Source: Lingula anatina (lineage: Eukaryota > Brachiopoda > Lingulata > Lingulida > Lingulidae). Taken from it: a stretch of DNA of 64,000 nucleotides. Position 1 is the first letter of the stretch, and each line of letters opens with the position of its first letter. Positions 59,018 through 64,000 of the stretch are shown piece by piece. The notes beneath the pieces were generated by a model. The model made no database searches, had not been told where the DNA came from, and saw only the letters and a list, made by a program, of their open reading frames with translations. The position numbers and the translations under genes were made by a program. The stretch spans positions 448,752-512,751 of the forward strand of contig NW_019775747.1 of assembly GCF_001039355.2 (NCBI RefSeq), read 5' to 3'.

Positions 59018-61082
59018 GAGTTTTGAAGTATCGGCGTTCGTTTACCCTCCATAGGTTTATGGCATATCACGTGAATATTAACGAAATTTGATGATGAGTA
59101 ACCTATGCAATTAATGTCTCAGACATTGCGCAGACATTTGAAATACCGAAACGATGCTTGTGAATTATGGATACATTCGAAATGGCTTACTTGAGTAATT
59201 TAGAAAGAATTTCTAGCAGTAATTTCCCACGGTTTAAACGATTTTACTTTTTTAAAATTATTCGTACGTGGAAAGTGCATCAAACATTAACAAGACCACA
59301 TATTAATTTCAATTTATCACATTTATTTCATTTGATACTTACTTAATGTAAGAAGACAGTGGGATGCCACGGTTATCTATCATCACGATTTTAGTATGAT
59401 CGAGCTTAAAACTTTATTTTCAAATTCACCTTTTTGTTTACTATTTTCTCTACTGAAACCGTTATTTCCTCGTTCGAACCTGCTGTTATATTGCCAAGAA
59501 CAAACGTATCTGTGTAGTGTATTTCTATGCCCTATCAAAATGCATTTTGTATAAATATAAAGTGAGCATGCACTAAAATGATATTGTTAAAAATATTGTG
59601 CTAGTTCTTATTTTTTATTATGTGTTTGAAACAGGTAGATGTTCACTGAGAATAAAGTACATTGCGCTAGGTTTGCGTTGGAAGGTCAGACGCTCCACTT
59701 CTTGGATTGCGTGCAATTCGTTCATTTTTACCTGCGCCGTTTGTCTGTCTGTGCGTCTGTCCGCTATTTGTCTACTGTCATTGGCAAAAATATAAAAGGA
59801 TTTTCATGAAATTTTGAAATATTTCAGACACTGATGAGAGTTGACCACGTAACAAATGAGTAGATTTTGCTGGCCGTCTGGATTGTCGTCTGGACCCGTT
59901 TGGTTTCGTTTGTTAGCAACATTCTTCAAAAAGTAATGGGTGGATTTTGATGTAATTTACAGGAAAGATCAGAAATGGGCTAACTTAAAATCGATTAGAT
60001 TTTAGATTTTGGTGGTGACCCATTAATTGATTAATAGATTTTAAAATTAAAATTAGAATATTAAGTGGTTGGAGGTCTCCATTTTTTGAGTGCTAGTTTC
60101 ATTTTCACTGAAAATCAGTACTGAAGTACTTATGCGGAAATGGAGAATAATGAACATGATTGTTATGCCAACGGTGGGTCTGTTATATCAAGACCTCAAC
60201 AGTTGACATTTACCGTGACATTTACCGTGACATTTACCTCACATTCTCACATTCATACATACATGCATGCATTCTCTCAGAAAATGTTTTCATAAAGTTT
60301 TATTCTATCTTAAAATTAATAACGTTTGTCTTGAAAGAAAAATATCCTCAAAGGTTAATTTTTTGTCGAAAAATAAACAGTGCATTATCATATTGGCATT
60401 TTTAATGTTTCTAAAATCGTTGTTTTATCCCAAAATATCATAAAACCCCGACGTACGGCTTAGCGTGTGAGAATGAAGATGAGAATGTTCGTATCTTATC
60501 CCCCTTTTGTAACCGATAAAACATGTGAAGTATCCCTTTTCAGGATATCCATCCCTTCAAACAACATTTTTAAAAGACACATGGAATTACGCAAATGGAC
60601 ATAAAACGTTTGTTAGAATGTGATCATAGACTATCACATCCATTCGCTTGTTTGTTCAGTAATTCATTTTCATTNTAAATTTTTTTGTCGAAAAATAAAC
60701 AGTACATTATCATATTGGCATTTTCAATGTTTCTTAAATCGTTGTTTTATCCCAAAATATCATAAAACCCCGACGTACGGCTTAGCGTGTGAGAATGAAG
60801 ATGAGAATGTTCGTATCTTATTCCCCTTTTGTAACCGATAAAACATATGTGAAGTATCCCTTTTCAGGATATCCATCCCTTCAAACAACATTTTTAAAGG
60901 ACACATGGAATTACGCAAATGGACATAAAACGTTTGTTAGAATGTGATCATAGACTATCACATCCATTCGCTTGTTTGTTCAGTAATTCATTTTCATTCA
61001 CATATGTATTAATTACGTGTCGTCATTCCATTTGTTTTTTCCCTTTCATTTATTTATTCATTCATTCATTCATTTTTTCTAG
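59018..61082 (+). other. Region preceding LIM1 copy 2, with an overlapping contig join
   Basis: Holds the minus-strand retroposon relative (59740-60095), then a segment 60358-60674 (TTTTTGTCGAAAAATAAACA...AATTCATTTTCATT). That segment is repeated after the n at 60675 as 60680-61000 with few changes. The second copy runs on into the LIM1 exon. No coding exon is seen. Confidence 0.75.
59740..60095 (-). mobile_element. Retroposon-like repeat, minus-strand relative of 47901-48198
   Basis: Reading the minus strand gives GCACTCAAAAAATGGAGACC, TCCAACCACTTAA, then a GGTCACCACCAAAATC-type segment, ATTTCTGATC and finally GACAGACGCACAGACAGAC. The order of blocks matches the plus-strand element at 47901-48198, with substantial divergence, so this is an older copy. 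Confidence 0.6.
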
Positions 61083-61264
61083 ACGAATGGTGATATGTGT
61101 TACGAATGCAGGGACGAAATCAACGACCAGTACATCTTTCGAGTGTGTGGCCGATCGTTTCATGCCAAGTGCCTGTACTGCTCCGTCTGCCAGTGTCGGT
61201 TGGATCACCAGCAGACCTGCTACGTGAAGGAGAATAGCCTGTTCTGCAAGCAGGACTACCTAAG
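61083..61264 (+). CDS. LIM-homeobox LIM1 exon, copy 2
   Basis: Same exon as 55770-55951, same splice sites and identical protein. Four base differences were counted, all silent (TGC/TGT, CGC/CGG, CAA/CAG, CTT/CTG). Flanking introns match the first copy closely. Most likely the allelic copy. Confidence 0.85.
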
Positions 61265-62465
61265 GTAGGAGTAGGATCCAATAAACACGTGTTCTGAGAG
61301 GCCCCTTGAGGTTAGCGGATCCTGTCAGTCTAAAAAAAGCATCCGTCCCCTTTTCCGGGGCTCAATCTACATTGAGGCATTAGGCACAGTTCAAGATGAC
61401 GTCCACAGTCTACACGCTTATCAACATTACAATACTTGTAATTATGAGAGGCAATTTTTGACGCAGTTGAAGTGCAGATTGGGAAATATTTTGCTGTATG
61501 CATATATGAGTCTTTGCTATTTTATATGTATCGCTCTTGATTTTATTATTTGGCTCTGTTATTGTTACATGTACCCATCCGATGCCCTTAAGTTAACCGA
61601 AGCGTTCTTTTAGGCTGTCATCATTACTGATATTAAAACCACTCTTCTGGTGTTGTTTCTAAGACACATATCCTGTTTTGGCCACCGGAAGAGGATGTAA
61701 AAATGTTATGCAAAAGTTTGAGCAAGAACTAACTTAACGGAGAAACGAAGGAAACAGTTCCCTTGAAAAAAATAGTGATTTGGCTTTCGATCCTCTTAGG
61801 GAACCAACTTACATGCAATGAAAACAAATTTAAATGGATGTACATATATTTAAGGAATTTCGTTGCTATGGAACATTCACCATTGTTTTTAGATTTTGCT
61901 TTTATAAAAATAAATTCACTATCATGTAAGTAGTATATTTTTTTTACTGTGGATATGTATTTAGATTAATATTAAGGGAAAATTTTTTCTCGCACTCACG
62001 AATCATTGCTCGACCCGTCTCTGTACTTGGATAAGATGGTTTACTGCTATACTTGGGTGGGCGGCTACGCGTTAAGTTTGCTTTACAATATAAGTCAAGG
62101 AACGCCACAAGAGCGATCAGCCTACAATAAATGTTGTTCATATCCCTTAATGACCTATGATCACTTTTGAGATTGCAAGTAATTTTATCAATAAACTAAA
62201 AATATTGGCATACAAATCAATAGCCGTCGTAACGTTACAGAAGGATTATATTTGCTCTTGTTTTTAAATTTGTCAATGCTTTTTCTCGGAAAAAAGTTTT
62301 AATTGCGTTTGTGAATACGTTAATTGCGTAATTACTACTAGTTCGCAGAAGTATTTCATCGTTGGTTGTACACATTATCATTAAGGGTTTTTTTTTTTCA
62401 AATCAAAAACGCTCTATTGGTGTTCTAATGACTAAAAAAAAAAGATGAAAATATATATTTTGCAG

Positions 62466-62677
62466 GCGTTTTGGTGCTCGTTGCGGGAAATGTAACCGCA
62501 ACATTCAGTCCAACGACTGGGTCCGTCGGGCCAAGGAGCAAGCGTTCCATCTGGCCTGCTTTGCCTGCGATAGCTGTAAGCGTCAGTTGTCCACTGGAGA
62601 GGAATTCGCCCTCCACGAGGGAAGGTTGCTGTGCAAGGCACATTTCTTGGAACTGTTGGAGGGAGGGGACGATAAAG
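62466..62677 (+). CDS. LIM-homeobox LIM2 exon, copy 2
   Basis: Same exon as 57152-57363 with identical protein and three silent differences (CGG/CGT, CTG/TTG, ACC/ACT). It is followed by the same intron as copy 1 up to the window end. Confidence 0.88.
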
Positions 62678-64000
62678 GTATGTTCACTTTTAATTTATAG
62701 TTATTCGGCATTCTTTTTTTTTTCGATTTGGCATTTCATGTAAAAAACTTCTTCGGCCAAACTAACTTATACGATCTTCTCTTTGCATTTTACAGCCTCT
62801 TTCAACTACTTTTAGGTACAACGCCATGTTTTATATATCGTACATCAAACTGCATGGAAGACAAATGACATTATGAATAACAAAATATCATACTGAAAAC
62901 TGACACGCTTTAACATTTTCCACCTACTGATTTCCTTTCCTCCCTTGTCTTCCTGTACTGTTATTAACATATTAACACGCAACTCATTATGCTCTACATT
63001 TGAAGAAACATTGTGCTGAGAATTTTGCGTTTTATGAAATATTCACATTCTGTGGACTGATAATGTTAGGATCATCCGTCCAAGTGAATGATCCAAATTT
63101 AGAGGTTTTATCATGAATTACTTTGGATATGTTGAGAAATCAAAGGAGGTAAAATTAACACGTCAGTCTTAGCATCGGTATCCTTAGTATCAAACCCTAA
63201 TATTTATGTCTTTCTTAACCACACGAAGAATTTTCCTCCTACCTTCAAGTTCTTTTTTTTTCATGAAAACTATTATACTAAAAATCAATTTACATAGCAG
63301 TAAATCAGCAGTATAATATTACTTGATTTACAAATGACATACATACAGTAGAATATGACTTTCAAAGACCGACCATGGCTACGTCGTTTACTGAGAGGTT
63401 TTAAAGTCTGGTAATATGTTTCAATCACTTGACTCATGCCCATGCAATACTGTTAGGGTTTGAAAGTAGAAACCCCCTCTATATAATCCTGGGGCCGCCC
63501 CGTGGCCACGGAAGTGCAGGGGCCTTGCTCACGTGCGCAAGTGTCTCGATTCCATGACCCCTTTCTCGAAATAGAATCGGTTATGGAATCGAGACACTAA
63601 ACGCACGTGCGCAACATAGCGAACCTTTCGAGATACGGAGCCCAGGACTCCTTCTGGACAGCGGCTTTTTTTTAGCTATACTAGGATTATAGAACCCTAG
63701 ATAAAACTAGAAACGACACACCCTAAAAGTGATAACAAAACAGACCAAGATAATTTACTTAAGAAGCGTTGAATATTTCGAACATTTTGTCCTTCTCTGT
63801 AACTCATATTCTGTTGTTGAATATGCACACATGTACGTGTACAGACTGCTTGTGAATATGACTCTGTGAAGTCATATTTCTAGTGGGACGTTCACTGTCT
63901 CTCTTGTCGACTGCCACGGGTAAAATTGCTTCAAAATCTGCAGTCTGCTCAGTCCACACCGGGATTCAAAAATTTAGATAATTTGGTGAGAAAAAAAAAA
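62678..64000 (+). other. Intron downstream of LIM2, copy 2 (runs off the window)
   Basis: Matches 57364 to about 58660 with indels (for example about 25 bp extra near 63395-63420) and the inverted foldback at 63519-63643. The homeodomain exons of the gene must lie to the right. Confidence 0.7.
63519..63643. repeat. Foldback segment, inverted orientation relative to 58176-58305
   Basis: Read on the minus strand this gives GGGCTCCGTATCTCGAAAGG then TTCGCTATGTTGCGCACGTG, the same as the plus strand at 58176. The flanks outside (GGCCACGGAAGTGCAGG and CCAGGACTCCTTCTGGACAG) keep the same orientation in both copies. Its left end lacks the GGGCTCCGTATCTC repeat. Confidence 0.8.

Noticed and set aside
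1-64000. tRNA, rRNA or other structured RNA genes
   Set aside because: I looked for tRNA B-box-like GGTTCGA-type strings and clover-leaf context. The few matches (for example GATTCGAAC near 49165 and 52608) have no tRNA structure around them.

Overview
This window is animal nuclear DNA, most likely from a non-vertebrate marine metazoan such as a mollusc, another lophotrochozoan or an invertebrate deuterostome. The reasons are GT-AG introns of 0.1-6 kb, AT-rich non-coding DNA, many microsatellites and MITE/retroposon debris, and two genes belonging to metazoan-specific families. I cannot name the species. There is no sign of prokaryotic, viral or organellar organisation.

Region 1 (1-5767) is intergenic with no recognisable gene. 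Region 2 (5768-36951, + strand) is a complete Vav-family Rho guanine nucleotide exchange factor. I reconstructed 26 coding positions, all joining in frame with GT..AG borders, for a product of about 933 residues. The order is CH, acidic tyrosine region, DH, PH, C1, SH3, SH2, SH3. At two positions the gene offers a choice of two related exons with identical entry and exit phases. One choice is in the acidic autoinhibitory region (19116-19254 or 20446-20557). The other is in the SH3-SH2 linker (32338-32501 or 33807-33979). At each position, including both exons or neither runs into a stop, so exactly one of the two must be used. This predicts four combinatorial isoforms (about 924-936 aa).

Region 3 (36952 to about 48 kb) is a probable long Vav 3'UTR followed by a repeat-rich intergenic stretch. 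It holds several palindromic MITEs, a hAT-like MITE, a TTAA-flanked MITE whose relative sits in Vav intron 3, a LINE reverse-transcriptase remnant, a long hairpin, and four copies of a 14-base motif. Region 4 (about 50.4-64 kb, + strand) holds the 5' part of a LIM-homeobox gene of the Lhx6/Lhx8/Arrowhead class: a TATA-like promoter, an acidic first exon and two LIM-domain exons. The homeodomain must lie beyond the window. Every piece is present twice.

The duplications coincide with isolated 'n' bases. The boundaries at 16082, 48287, 51690, 53302, 55699 and 60675 fall where sequence restarts on an earlier copy, and coding differences between copies are all synonymous. I read most of the duplication, including the doubled Vav exon 4 and the doubled LIM gene, as two uncollapsed haplotypes laid end to end, not as real tandem duplication. 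The two 'haplotypes' differ by indels, minisatellite length and an inverted stem-loop segment of about 130 bp.
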